A stretch of 64,000 bases of DNA. Origin: CAIUGU01 sp963819685 (GTDB lineage Bacteria > Pseudomonadota > Gammaproteobacteria > Steroidobacterales > Steroidobacteraceae). A program made the translations under genes and the position numbers. The notes beneath the pieces were generated by a model. The model saw only the letters and a program-made list of their open reading frames with translations. It did not search any database and was not told the DNA's origin. Below are positions 9,108-17,745 of the stretch, piece by piece. The DNA lies in the NCBI GenBank assembly GCA_963819685.1, contig CAWFXI010000003.1:310001-374000 (forward strand). Reading direction: 5' to 3'. Positions within the stretch are counted from its first letter, which is position 1, and the number at the start of each line of letters is the position of its first letter.

Positions 9108-9710
9108 ATGATTCGAATCAGAATTGCGTGTGAGGCAGATGTCGAGGTCCTCGCGGCAATCTACTCACCCTTCGTCGAACAGACCGCTATTTCGTTCGAG
9201 ACGATTCCGCCGGGGCGCGATGAGATGCTGCGCCGAATTGTCGAGACCGCGGCGGTCTACCCGTGGTTGGTGTGCGAGTTAGATGGCAAGGTCGTGGGCT
9301 ACGCGTATGCGACGCAACACAGAGTACGCGCTGCCTACCGGTGGTCCGTCGATACATCGGCGTACATCGGCGCTGCGCATCGTCGGCGTGGGATTGGCCG
9401 AGGTCTGTACGCGTCGCTCTTCGAGGTCCTGCGCGCTCAGGGCTTCATCAACGCGTACGCAGGAATCACGTTGCCTAACGTCGCGAGTGTCGGGCTCCAC
9501 GAGGCAGTCGGTTTCAAGAAGCTTGGCATCTACGAGAGGGTCGGCTACAAGCTCGGGAAATGGCACGATGTCGGCTGGTGGCAGCTGGTCCTGCAGACGC
9601 ATTCCGAGAGTCCAGACGAGCCGCGTGCTCTTTCCACCGTCATGGCGAGACCCGATTGGGAACGCGTCGTGAGGAGTGGCGAAGAGGTGATTCGCGGGGA
9701 AGCTGCTTGA
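9108..9710 (+). CDS. GNAT N-acetyltransferase, phosphinothricin/arsinothricin acetyltransferase-like
   Basis: A 200-residue cytosolic GNAT enzyme acetylating an amine from acetyl-CoA. It carries the PAT/Bar/ArsN-type signature: IYSPFVEQTAISFETIPP, YPWLVCELDGKVVGYAYA, AAYRWSVDTSAYIGAAHRRR with the acetyl-CoA loop RRRGIGRGL, GFINAYAGITLPNVASVGLH, and YERVGYKLGKWHDVGWWQ. The C-terminal 30 residues go beyond the usual domain. A short AAGG precedes the ATG. The gene sits alone between non-coding segments that look cassette-like, which suggests acquisition, although base composition does not stand out by eye. A natural substrate (amino-acid-like antibiotic or metabolite) cannot be specified. Confidence 0.88.
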   Translation: MIRIRIACEADVEVLAAIYSPFVEQTAISFETIPPGRDEMLRRIVETAAVYPWLVCELDGKVVGYAYATQHRVRAAYRWSVDTSAYIGAAHRRRGIGRGLYASLFEVLRAQGFINAYAGITLPNVASVGLHEAVGFKKLGIYERVGYKLGKWHDVGWWQLVLQTHSESPDEPRALSTVMARPDWERVVRSGEEVIRGEAA

Positions 9711-9718
9711 ACCGGCGA

Positions 9719-9780
9719 CCAAACACCCGCTTGCAGCCGACAGCAGCCGGCGTAATCCTGAGCCGCTGCGTCTGAAGCGG
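9719..9780 (+). repeat. Possible dispersed or cassette-associated repeat downstream of the acetyltransferase
   Basis: The segment after the GNAT stop contains CTTGCAGCCGACAGCAGCCG (9730-9749), which would translate as LQPTAAG. From memory, near-identical tails recur beside small accessory genes in many environmental genomes, often in integron cassettes. A short inverted repeat, CCGCTGCG and CTGAAGCGG, lies at 9763-9780. I cannot run a repeat search, so this is tentative. Confidence 0.25.
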
Positions 9781-9801
9781 CACGTTCTGTAGGAATTGCT
9801 G

Positions 9802-10185
9802 ATGTGGTACTCCGGTCAATGTCATTGCGGCGCGGTTCAGATCGAGGTCGAGGCGGATGAGACGATCACCTGCAAGGACTGCAACTGTTCCATCTGCGCG
9901 AAGTCCGGATTTCTGCATCTGATTGTGCCGAAGTCGAAGTTTCGACTGATCAAGGGCGAGGAATCGCTGACGACATATACGTTCAATACGGGAACAGCGA
10001 AGCATCGTTTCTGCAGGGTGTGCGGTATCAAAGTGTTCTACGTGCCGCGCTCCAACCCGGATGGCTTCGATGTCAATGTGCGGTGTCTTGAACCGCAGCC
10101 GAAGGAGCTGATCATTCATCCCTTCGATGGTCTGCATTGGGAACAACACGGCGCAGCGTTAGCGGGCCTTAGCAAGGAATCATAG
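9802..10185 (+). CDS. GFA-domain (glutathione-dependent formaldehyde-activating enzyme-like) zinc protein
   Basis: A 127-residue single-domain Mss4-like protein. Zinc or structural cysteines are in the expected pattern: GQCHCGAV (C7, C9), TCKDCNCSIC, and HRFCRVCGIKVFYVPRSNPD. The length is typical of stand-alone GFA-fold proteins, whose name does not prove formaldehyde chemistry. ATG 9802 has AGGAA six bases upstream, preferred over TTG 9796. It is probably cytosolic with an S-transfer or metal-binding role; the exact reaction is unknown. It lies between the acetyltransferase and an alpha/beta hydrolase with gaps on both sides, so no operon is evident. Confidence 0.88.
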   Translation: MWYSGQCHCGAVQIEVEADETITCKDCNCSICAKSGFLHLIVPKSKFRLIKGEESLTTYTFNTGTAKHRFCRVCGIKVFYVPRSNPDGFDVNVRCLEPQPKELIIHPFDGLHWEQHGAALAGLSKES

Positions 10186-10225
10186 CGTGCACGAATGGCG
10201 CCAGTGCATCGGTGCGGGGGTTTGA

Positions 10226-11089
10226 ATGTTCGCGGGTAGCAGGCAGCTGCAGGTATGGGACGAGGAGCAGGGAATCTCGTTTCCGGCGGTCGTCATGTAT
10301 CCGACTGCGGTGCCTTCGGCGCCTACCGCGTTCGGTCCCTACACGATTGACGTGAGTCCTGACGCGCCGATATCAGGGGGCTCATTCCCTGTTGTCGTGG
10401 TGTCTCATGGCAACAGCGGTTCGCATCTGCTCTACCGATCCGTCTGCACTCACCTGGCGAAGGGCGGCTACGTTGTTGCGATGCTCGAACATCCGGGCAA
10501 CAACCGGAACAACAATGAGCTTGCAGGGACTTATCAGAACCTCGTGAATCGCCCGAGGCATGTTCGTCTGACGATTGATGCGGTCCTCGCCGATCCGCTT
10601 TTCAAGGCGAGTACGCAGGCAGACAATGTCGCGATCATTGGCCATTCGATTGGTGGCTATACGGCTCTGGCCGTCGCCGGCGGACTGCCCTGGTCGGAAG
10701 ATTTTCGCAGGGTGGAAGTCGTTGCTGATCCGCGAGTGAAAGCGCTGGTCATCCTGGCACCCGCAACACCCTGGTTCATGGCAGAGGGGTCGCTGCGCAA
10801 TGTGCAGGTGCCCATCCTGATGCTGACCGCCGAGCATGATCCCCACACACCGAGTTGGCACGCAGACCTGGTGCTGAACGGCGTTGCTGACAGGAATCGG
10901 GTCACGCACAGAGTGGTTGAGAATGCGGGTCACTTTTCCTTCCTGACCCCGTTCCCGGCAAAAATGAAGAGCGCCGGCTTTCCCCCGGCAACTGACCCGG
11001 AAGGTTTCGATCGGGAGAAATTTCATCAAGTGCTTCCCGGCGAAGTACTTGAGTTCCTGAACCGCCACCTGAAGCCTGATCAAGCGTGA
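10226..11089 (+). CDS. Alpha/beta hydrolase (PAF-acetylhydrolase/dienelactone hydrolase-like)
   Basis: A 287-residue serine hydrolase without a signal peptide. The oxyanion strand is FPVVVVSHGNSGSHLLYR, the nucleophile elbow NVAIIGHSIGGYTALAVAGG, the acid strand VPILMLTAEHDPHT, and the catalytic His is in VVENAGHFSFLTPFP. The order and spacing match the fold of predicted platelet-activating-factor acetylhydrolase-like dienelactone hydrolases. It probably cleaves small esters; the substrate is unknown. It starts with ATG 10226 in a GC-poorer spot without a strong Shine-Dalgarno. It is followed by about 55 bases and then the toxin-antitoxin operator. Confidence 0.88.
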   Translation: MFAGSRQLQVWDEEQGISFPAVVMYPTAVPSAPTAFGPYTIDVSPDAPISGGSFPVVVVSHGNSGSHLLYRSVCTHLAKGGYVVAMLEHPGNNRNNNELAGTYQNLVNRPRHVRLTIDAVLADPLFKASTQADNVAIIGHSIGGYTALAVAGGLPWSEDFRRVEVVADPRVKALVILAPATPWFMAEGSLRNVQVPILMLTAEHDPHTPSWHADLVLNGVADRNRVTHRVVENAGHFSFLTPFPAKMKSAGFPPATDPEGFDREKFHQVLPGEVLEFLNRHLKPDQA

Positions 11090-11144
11090 TTCGGTGTGCA
11101 AACCGCCGGAAATCTCTCTGGCTGCCGGGCCCCTTGCCGTGTTA

Positions 11145-11158
11145 GGTTACATGTAACC
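11145..11158. promoter_or_regulatory. Perfect palindrome upstream of the mazEF pair, operator candidate
   Basis: GGTTACATGTAACC is a perfect 14-bp palindrome located 15 bases before the antitoxin ATG. Toxin-antitoxin operons of the MazEF type are autoregulated by the antitoxin or complex binding palindromes at exactly this place. The assignment is by position and symmetry only. Confidence 0.5.
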
Positions 11159-11173
11159 GCTCAGGAGTCGGGA

Positions 11174-11389
11174 ATGGCTACTACTGGATCAAAGTCCTCG
11201 CGAGACAAGGTCAGGGCGCATCGGGCGAAGTTGCGCCGTGAGGGTCTGCGTCCAGTGCAGATCTGGGTGCCTGATGTGCGCTCTCCCTCTTTCAAGGCCA
11301 AGGCGCATCGTCAGTCGCTTGCCGTGGCCAATAGCGTCCATGCCCGCGAAGATCAGGCTTTCATTGACTCCATTTCAGACTGGCAATAG
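11174..11389 (+). CDS. MazE-family antitoxin (DUF3018 type)
   Basis: A 71-residue basic protein: SSRDKVRAHRAKLRREGLRP, VQIWVPDVRSPSFKAKAHRQ, and an acidic C-terminus with DQAFIDSISDWQ. The first half matches DUF3018-type antitoxins, which carry a ribbon-type DNA-binding N-terminus and a toxin-wrapping C-terminal tail. I chose ATG 11174 because it follows CAGGAG and starts the family-like segment; a longer frame begins upstream in non-conserved sequence. The toxin gene follows after three bases, the classic layout. It probably represses its own operon through the palindrome at 11145. Confidence 0.82.
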   Translation: MATTGSKSSRDKVRAHRAKLRREGLRPVQIWVPDVRSPSFKAKAHRQSLAVANSVHAREDQAFIDSISDWQ

Positions 11390-11392
11390 CGA

Positions 11393-11719
11393 ATGAAGCG
11401 GGGAGAGGTCTGGACTGTTGCAGGCGGACCCGACTATGCGGGGAAGCCCAGGCCGGTCGCGATTGTCCAGGATGATCGGTTCGATGCCACACAGTCGATC
11501 ACTGTGTGCGCGTTTACAAGCGACCCGACAGAAGCACCGTTTCTTAGAATCCCGATAGAGCCATCAGACAACAATGGTCTGCGCGTTCACTGCCGACTGA
11601 TGGTAGACAAGATCACCACTCTGCCGAAGGCCAGACTCGGACGACGTATCGGGCGGCTCGCCGATGCCGATGTGCTCAAGCTCAATAGAGCCGTGGTGAT
11701 ATTTCTGGGATTGGGCTGA
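11393..11719 (+). CDS. mazF: MazF/PemK-type endoribonuclease toxin
   Basis: A 108-residue SH3-like toxin. Its family start is MKRGEVWTVAGGPDYAGKPR with the conserved RPVAIVQDDRFD strand, TVCAFTSDPTEAPFLRIPIE, and the C-terminal RLMVDKITTLPKARLGRRIG helix-strand unit. These proteins cleave mRNA at short sequence motifs. It lies three bases after the antitoxin stop, so the two are cotranscribed. The length is normal and no residue seems missing, so it should be active. The next gene starts 16 bases downstream. Confidence 0.92.
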   Translation: MKRGEVWTVAGGPDYAGKPRPVAIVQDDRFDATQSITVCAFTSDPTEAPFLRIPIEPSDNNGLRVHCRLMVDKITTLPKARLGRRIGRLADADVLKLNRAVVIFLGLG

Positions 11720-11735
11720 TAAAAGGAAAGAAAAG

Positions 11736-13865
11736 GTGCCGGTATTTGTCGTCCTTCTCGCGATCCTCTTCGCCGCCTGTTCACCGACGGAGCCGACAGT
11801 GCAGAAGCTGACATACCCTGCAGCGCGGCAAAGTGACGTGGTGGAGGACTATCACGGCACGCAAGTAGCGGACCCGTACCGGTGGATGGAAGACCTGGAC
11901 GGGAAGGAGACGGCCGACTGGGTGGCGGCGTCGAATGCCGTGACCGAACCGTATCTTGCCCGGTTGCCGCTCAGGCAGCGATTCAACCAGCGCCTGACAG
12001 AACTGTGGAATTACGCACGTGTCAGCATTCCGTCGGTCGAGGGCGGTCAGCTCTTCTACTCGAAAAACACCGGGCTGCAGCGTCAGGCGCCCATCTTCAT
12101 GCGCGCGGAACTGACAGCAGAACCCAGGCTCGTGATTGACCCCAATGTCATCTCTGCGGACGGCTCGGTGTCGCTCGCGCAGTACGAGCCATCTCCCGAC
12201 GCAAGACTGCTCGCCTACGCCGTCGCGGAAGGGGGTGCCGACTGGCGCACGGTCAAGGTGCGCGACATCACCACGGGTCAGGACCTGCCGGACGCAGTGA
12301 ACTGGATGCGGTTCTCCGACATCTCCTGGACCAGGGACTCGAAGGGCTTCTTCTATTCGCGATACCCCGAGCCGCCGAAGAACAAGGTGCTCGAGGCGGC
12401 ACTGAGGGACCAAGCAATCTATTACCACACAGTGGGCACACCACAATCCGCGGACAGGTTGATCCACGAGCGCAAGGATCTGCCCGCGTGGATCATCGGT
12501 GGCAGCGTGACGGAGGATGGCCGCTATCTGCTGGTAGTGTTGCGCGAAGGCGCCGGTAATCAGAACCGGCTGTACTACGCCGATCTGGGCGATTCGTTGC
12601 GGCCCAACCTGCGCGCGCCTGTGAAGCCAGTGATCGAGACCGACGATGCGGAGTACGAACCGATCGGCAACCAGGGATCGGTCATCTATCTGCGCTCCGA
12701 CAAGGAAGCGCCGAACAGGAAGGTGATCGCTGTCGACCTGAAGAATCCTGCTCCGTCCGCCTGGAAAGTGGTCGTGCCGGAGCGACCGGAAGCCATGGAA
12801 AACGTCGCGCTCATCGGGGGCCGCATCGTCGCGCAGTATCTCAAGGATGTGCAAAGCCGGCTTGAGTTGTTTGGCCTCAACGGTGAGCCACAGGGGGAGG
12901 TGTCACTGCCGGGCACTGGCGCAGTAACGGGTCTCGCCGGTCGCGAGGATGATCCGGCGATCTGGTACAGCTTCTCGTCGCCACTCGCGCCTTCAACGGT
13001 CTACGTATACGACCCGTCAACCAGGCAAAGCGTCGCGTTTGAGCCGCCGCAGCCGCCAGTGGATACCGCGCAGTTCGAGACCCGCGCGATGTTTGCCACG
13101 TCGAAGGACGGCACACGCGTACCGTTCTTTCTGACCGCGAAGAAAGGCATGTCGCTCGATGGCACCAATCCGACCATGATGTATGCATATGGAGGATTTT
13201 CGATCAGCACCTTGCCAACGTATCGGCCGGACGTTCCCGCATGGCTGGAGATGGGTGGCGTCTGGGTCACCGCCGGCATCCGCGGCGGCGCGGAGTACGG
13301 TGAAGCCTGGCACGATGCGGGTCGTCTCGAGAAGAAGCAGAACGTGTTCGACGACTTCATCGCCGTCGCGGAGCATCTCGTCAAGGAGAAATACACGTCG
13401 CCTGGCAGGCTCGGCATCATGGGCGGATCCAATGGCGGGCTGCTGGTGGGCGCGGTAATGGAACAACGCCCCGAGCTGTTCGCCGTCGCGCTTCCCGCTG
13501 TGGGAGTGATGGACATGTTGCGTTACGATCGCTTCACTGGCGGGCGCCTTTGGGTCACCGAGTATGGCTCGGCGTCAAATCCCGAGCAGTTCCCCTTTCT
13601 TTTCAAGTACTCGCCGGTGCAGAACGTCAAGACGGGAACCTGCTATCCGGCCACGCTGGTCACGACAGCCGACCACGATGATCGCGTCGTGCCGAGCCAT
13701 TCCTTCAAATTTGCAGCGAAGCTGCAGGCGGCCCAGGGCTGCAGCAAACCCGTATTGATCCGCGTGGAAGTGCAGGGCTCGCACGGCTACCGACCGACGG
13801 ATAAGCTGATCGCGGAGCGCGCCGATCAGTGGGCGTTTGCTGCGGCGAACATGGGGTTCGAGTAG
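11736..13865 (+). CDS. Prolyl oligopeptidase family (S9A) peptidase, lipoprotein
   Basis: A 709-residue periplasmic serine peptidase cleaving proline-containing peptides. GTG 11736 has an AAAGGAAAG Shine-Dalgarno and starts a signal peptide with lipobox LFAACSP (Cys about residue 15). Then come the family N-terminus DVVEDYHGTQVADPYRWMED, a seven-bladed propeller, and the alpha/beta hydrolase domain from about residue 420. The nucleophile is Ser565 in GIMGGSNGGLLVGA, the Asp is in TADHDDRVVPSHS, and the His is in QGSHGYRPTDK. The length is normal for prolyl oligopeptidases. The gene is isolated from the toxin pair by only 16 bases but is functionally unrelated. An amidohydrolase follows 41 bases later. 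Confidence 0.94.
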   Translation: MPVFVVLLAILFAACSPTEPTVQKLTYPAARQSDVVEDYHGTQVADPYRWMEDLDGKETADWVAASNAVTEPYLARLPLRQRFNQRLTELWNYARVSIPSVEGGQLFYSKNTGLQRQAPIFMRAELTAEPRLVIDPNVISADGSVSLAQYEPSPDARLLAYAVAEGGADWRTVKVRDITTGQDLPDAVNWMRFSDISWTRDSKGFFYSRYPEPPKNKVLEAALRDQAIYYHTVGTPQSADRLIHERKDLPAWIIGGSVTEDGRYLLVVLREGAGNQNRLYYADLGDSLRPNLRAPVKPVIETDDAEYEPIGNQGSVIYLRSDKEAPNRKVIAVDLKNPAPSAWKVVVPERPEAMENVALIGGRIVAQYLKDVQSRLELFGLNGEPQGEVSLPGTGAVTGLAGREDDPAIWYSFSSPLAPSTVYVYDPSTRQSVAFEPPQPPVDTAQFETRAMFATSKDGTRVPFFLTAKKGMSLDGTNPTMMYAYGGFSISTLPTYRPDVPAWLEMGGVWVTAGIRGGAEYGEAWHDAGRLEKKQNVFDDFIAVAEHLVKEKYTSPGRLGIMGGSNGGLLVGAVMEQRPELFAVALPAVGVMDMLRYDRFTGGRLWVTEYGSASNPEQFPFLFKYSPVQNVKTGTCYPATLVTTADHDDRVVPSHSFKFAAKLQAAQGCSKPVLIRVEVQGSHGYRPTDKLIAERADQWAFAAANMGFE

Positions 13866-13906
13866 TTTCGAACCCGCCAGCGATTGCAAGGCCAGACGGG
13901 GGATCA

Positions 13907-15559
13907 ATGACTCATCGTACAGTGCTGCTGCTCGCGCTTCTTTCGCTCACATGCGTCGCCCATGCGCAGCAGGCGGACCTGATTCTGCTGAACGGCAGGA
14001 TTGTCACCGCTGATGAACAGGGTACCGTGCAGGAAGCACTCGCAGTCCGTGATGGCCGCATCGTCAGTGTGGGCAAATCCGCTGCTGTCCGCGGGCTGGC
14101 AAGCAAGGACACCCGCATCATTGATCTCGACGGGCGAACGGTCATTCCAGGCTTGATCGATTCGCACATGCATGCCATCCGCGCGGCCACGAGCTATGCC
14201 ACCGAAGTGCATTGGCTGGGCACTCAATCGCTGGATGAAGCACTCGGTCGCTTGCGGGAAGCCGCTCGAACCACGAAACCAGGCGACTGGCTGATCGTTG
14301 CCGGTGGGTGGACTGAAGAGCAGTTCCGCGAACGCCGTCGGCCCACGCAGGCGGAGCTGGTCGCAGCGGCGCCGAATCATCCGGTCTACGTCCAGTGGAT
14401 GTACGGTTGGGCGATGCTCACGCCGCTCGGGTTGAAGGCGCTCAATATCGCTGTGGAGCAGGATCTGCCCGGCGGCGGTAAATTTGAACGCGATGCCGCC
14501 GGTAAGCTCACCGGTGGAATCCTCGGTGGAATGGTGCCGCTGTTCGAGCGCCTGCCGAAGCCGAGCAACGAGCAGAGCAAGGAGGGGACCCGCAAGTTCT
14601 TTCTCGAGTTGAACCGCCTTGGCATGACGGGCGTGATCGACCCGGGCGGCTTCGGCATGACCCCTCAGGAATATGAACCTCTATTTGCCGTGTGGCGCGA
14701 CAAGGCACTTACCGTCCGTGTTGCCTACAGCTATTCGTCGCAGTCGGCGGGCCGCGAACTCGCCGAATTCCAGGCGCTGACGGCGTTGCTGCCGATGGGC
14801 TTCGGCGATGACATGCTGCGGTTCAACGGCATTGGCGAACGCGTGACGTTTGCGCTGTACAACAACGACAGCCCGAGCGACGCCGAGAAGCAGGCGTTGT
14901 TTGCGATCGCCCGCTGGGCCGCCGACCACGGTCTTGGCCTGACGATCCATTGCCAGAGCAACGGAGCCATCGGCCATGTGCTCGATGTCTTCGAACGGGT
15001 GAACCATGAAGTTCCCATCGCGGCTTTGCGCTGGTCGGTCGCACATCTCAACGAAGGGACGGCAGACACCTTCACGCGGATGAAAGCCCTTGGTGTCGGG
15101 TGGACGATGCAGGATGCCACTTATTACAGCGGCGAGCGGACGCTCAAGGAGAAGGGCGCGGATGCATTGCGCCGCATGCCGCCGATTCGCACCGCAATGG
15201 GACTCGGAGTGTCGATTGGCGCGGGCACCGATGCGCACCGCGTGGCCAACTACAATCCTTTTGTCGCACTCCGCTGGATGCTGGATGGCAAGTCCGTCGG
15301 CCGAATCGCACTGCGTGGTCCGGAAGAGACGCCAAACCGCATGGAAGCACTGCGTCTGTATACCGTGGGCAGTGCGTGGTTTGACCACTCCGACGCCGAT
15401 CGCGGCACACTGGTACCAGGCAAACTTGCTGATCTGGCAGTGTTGTCGGCCGACTATCTGTCTGTGCCGCTGGAAGAGATCGCCGGCCTGCACTCCCTGC
15501 TCACGCTGGTGGGCGGGCGCGTGGTGTATGCAGAGGGTCCGTACAGCAAGCTTCAATGA
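13907..15559 (+). CDS. Secreted amidohydrolase family 3 (YtcJ-like)
   Basis: A 550-residue metal-dependent amidohydrolase with an N-terminal signal peptide (about residues 1-21, THAHA-type end VAHAQ). It begins with the composite beta domain ADLILLNGRIVTADEQGTVQ, then VIPGLIDSHMHAIRAAT with the HxH metal motif. Later LTIHCQSNGAIGHVLDVF and GVSIGAGTDAHRVANYNPF supply His and Asp. The C-terminus restores the beta domain with GKLADLAVLSADYLSVP. This family hydrolyses amides, imides or formamides; the substrate is unknown. ATG 13907 (after GGGGGAT) starts the signal peptide. Together with the PQQ dehydrogenases downstream it forms an extracytoplasmic catabolic block. Confidence 0.92.
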   Translation: MTHRTVLLLALLSLTCVAHAQQADLILLNGRIVTADEQGTVQEALAVRDGRIVSVGKSAAVRGLASKDTRIIDLDGRTVIPGLIDSHMHAIRAATSYATEVHWLGTQSLDEALGRLREAARTTKPGDWLIVAGGWTEEQFRERRRPTQAELVAAAPNHPVYVQWMYGWAMLTPLGLKALNIAVEQDLPGGGKFERDAAGKLTGGILGGMVPLFERLPKPSNEQSKEGTRKFFLELNRLGMTGVIDPGGFGMTPQEYEPLFAVWRDKALTVRVAYSYSSQSAGRELAEFQALTALLPMGFGDDMLRFNGIGERVTFALYNNDSPSDAEKQALFAIARWAADHGLGLTIHCQSNGAIGHVLDVFERVNHEVPIAALRWSVAHLNEGTADTFTRMKALGVGWTMQDATYYSGERTLKEKGADALRRMPPIRTAMGLGVSIGAGTDAHRVANYNPFVALRWMLDGKSVGRIALRGPEETPNRMEALRLYTVGSAWFDHSDADRGTLVPGKLADLAVLSADYLSVPLEEIAGLHSLLTLVGGRVVYAEGPYSKLQ

Positions 15560-15637
15560 GCAAACGGGCTTTCCAACGATGAGACGATTGCGGTACTGTC
15601 TCGATAAGTACGCTTACAATCAATAATCGGGGGATGC

Positions 15638-17687
15638 ATGAAGCCACGACGCCTGTTCCGGTTGATCTTTGCCCCGGGCCTCATGGTGCTAATCGTCGCG
15701 GCCGGTGAGCGCGGATGCGCAGACCCGCCTCCCGTCGACGGCAACCGGTGAGTGGCCGACATACGGCGGCGATCTGGCGAGTTCAAAGTACTCGCCGCTG
15801 GATCAGATCACGCGAGGCAACTTCGGTTCGCTGAAAGTGGTCTGGCGCGCGAAGTCCCCCGACGCCTTCTTGAGCATGACGCAGCCGGACGGCGGCGAGT
15901 GGGCGGCGAGTTCCAGGCTGATCTTCGACCAGCTGGCACGCGACGATCCCAAGCGGTGGCGCGACGGCGCTCCGCCGATCGTCAGCAATTTCAAGGCAAC
16001 GCCGTTGATGGTGGGCGGTGCGCTGTACTTCAATTCGCCAAGCTCCGTGGGGGCGGCGGTGGATGCGCGCACGGGTGCTTTGCTCTGGACCTACAACCCG
16101 AAGAGTTACGAGGCAGGGACGACCTCGATGAGCCAGCGGTGGGTTCAGAAGGGCGTTGCCTACTGGACCGACGGCAAGGAAGAGCGGGTCTTCTGGGGCA
16201 CCGGCGACGGCTATCTGATCAGTGTGGATGCGAAGACCGGGCGGCCGGTAGCGGGTTTTGGCAAGAATGGCCGAGTCGACCTGATGGAAGGTCTGCCGCG
16301 TGCCAAGCGCGGCGAGCGGGATTATCTGAATGCGCTGACCTATTCGGTGCAGTCGCCGCCGTTCGTGGTCGGGGATCTCGTCATTACACCTGCCTCAATT
16401 TCCTCTTTGCTGATCAGCAAGGAACAGATCCCTGGATGGATTCGCGCCTTCGACGTGCGGACCGGGAATCTCAAATGGACGTTCAAGACCGTGCCCGAAC
16501 CCGGCGAGTTCGGCAACGATACCTGGGAGGACGGCTCGTGGGCGTACTCGGGCAAGGTGACGGTGTGGACGCAGATGAGCGCCGATGTGGAGCTCGGCCA
16601 CCTGTACGCGCCGACCAATACAACGGCGCCGGATTTTTATGGTGGCCATCGTCATGGAGACAACCTGTTCGCGGAGAGTGTCCTGGCGCTCGACCTCGCG
16701 ACCGGCAAGCGCATCTGGCATTTCCAGACGATTCACCACGGACTGTGGGACTACGACAATCCGGCTGCACCCAATCTGCTTGACGTGACGGTGAAGGGCA
16801 AGCGCGTGAAGGCACTCGCGCAAGTCACGAAGCAGGGATTCGTCTACACGTTTGACCGAGTGACGGGCAAGCCGATCTGGCCGATCAAGGAGACACGAGT
16901 TCCTGCGTCGGACGTACCGGGCGAGCGTGCTGCACGTACGCAGCCCATTCCGACCAGGCCAGCACCCTATGAATACCAGGGCATGACGATCGACGACCTG
17001 GCTGACTTCACGCCGGAGATCCGCAAGCTCGCAATACAAGCGGTCGCTCCCTTTCGTCTCGGACCGCTGTTCACGCCACCCTCCACAATAGGCACCCTCC
17101 AGCGCCCAGGCCTGGATGGCGGTACCATCTGGGGTGGTGCTGCCGTCGATCCGGAAACGGGCATGCTCTTTGTGCCATCCAGAAATGCTTTCGCGGTTCG
17201 CCTGCTGGCCGAGCAGGACCCCAAGTCGGGCGGCAATCTGCGGTATGTGCAGGTCCAGGCGGCGCGGGGTGCATCGATCCCGGGCGGCATACCGCTCACG
17301 AAGCCACCGTACTCCCGGATGACCGCCATCAACATGAACACCGGCGATCACTCGTGGATGGTTCCTACGGGCAACGGTGATCGCATCCGCAATCTTGCCG
17401 CATTGAAATCACTCAATCTCCCACCCGTGGGAGGCGACTCCACACTGAGTGGCCCTCTGCTGACCAAGACACTGCTGATCTATGCGCTGACGGCAGGGGG
17501 CAGTGGAGATGGTCCGCGCCTGGTGGCCTATGACAAAGTGACGGGCAAGGAACTCGGGTCCGCTGATATTCCCGGCATGGCCATTGGTACTCCAATGACC
17601 TACATGGTGGATGGCAAACAGTACATTGCCTTGACAGTAAGCAGCCCTGGAGGCTTTCCGGAGCTCGTTGCGTTAGCACTGCCTTAA
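15638..17687 (+). CDS. PQQ-dependent dehydrogenase (quinoprotein glucose/alcohol dehydrogenase type), frameshift at the signal peptide
   Basis: An eight-bladed PQQ propeller, periplasmic. The mature part starts at TATGEWPTYGGDLASSKYSP and carries the family segments VFWGTGDGYLISVDAKTG, HGLWDYDNPAAPNLLDV (catalytic Asp region), KQGFVYTFDRVTGKPIWPI, VDPETGMLFVPS and GTPMTYMVDGKQYIALTV. In the dehydrogenase frame the only start is GTG 15705, which leaves no signal peptide. ATG 15638, one frame behind, encodes a perfect signal peptide (MKPRRLFRLIFAPGLMVLIV). A single-base correction near 15697-15706 would join them with an ADAQ cleavage site. I therefore annotate one gene from 15638. An adjacent paralogue and cytochrome likely share the electron route. 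The substrate is unknown. Confidence 0.9.
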
Positions 17688-17745
17688 CGGGCGCTTTATA
17701 TTGTGCAGCGAATTCTTGCAATCGCGTTGGAGTGGGGGAATAGAG

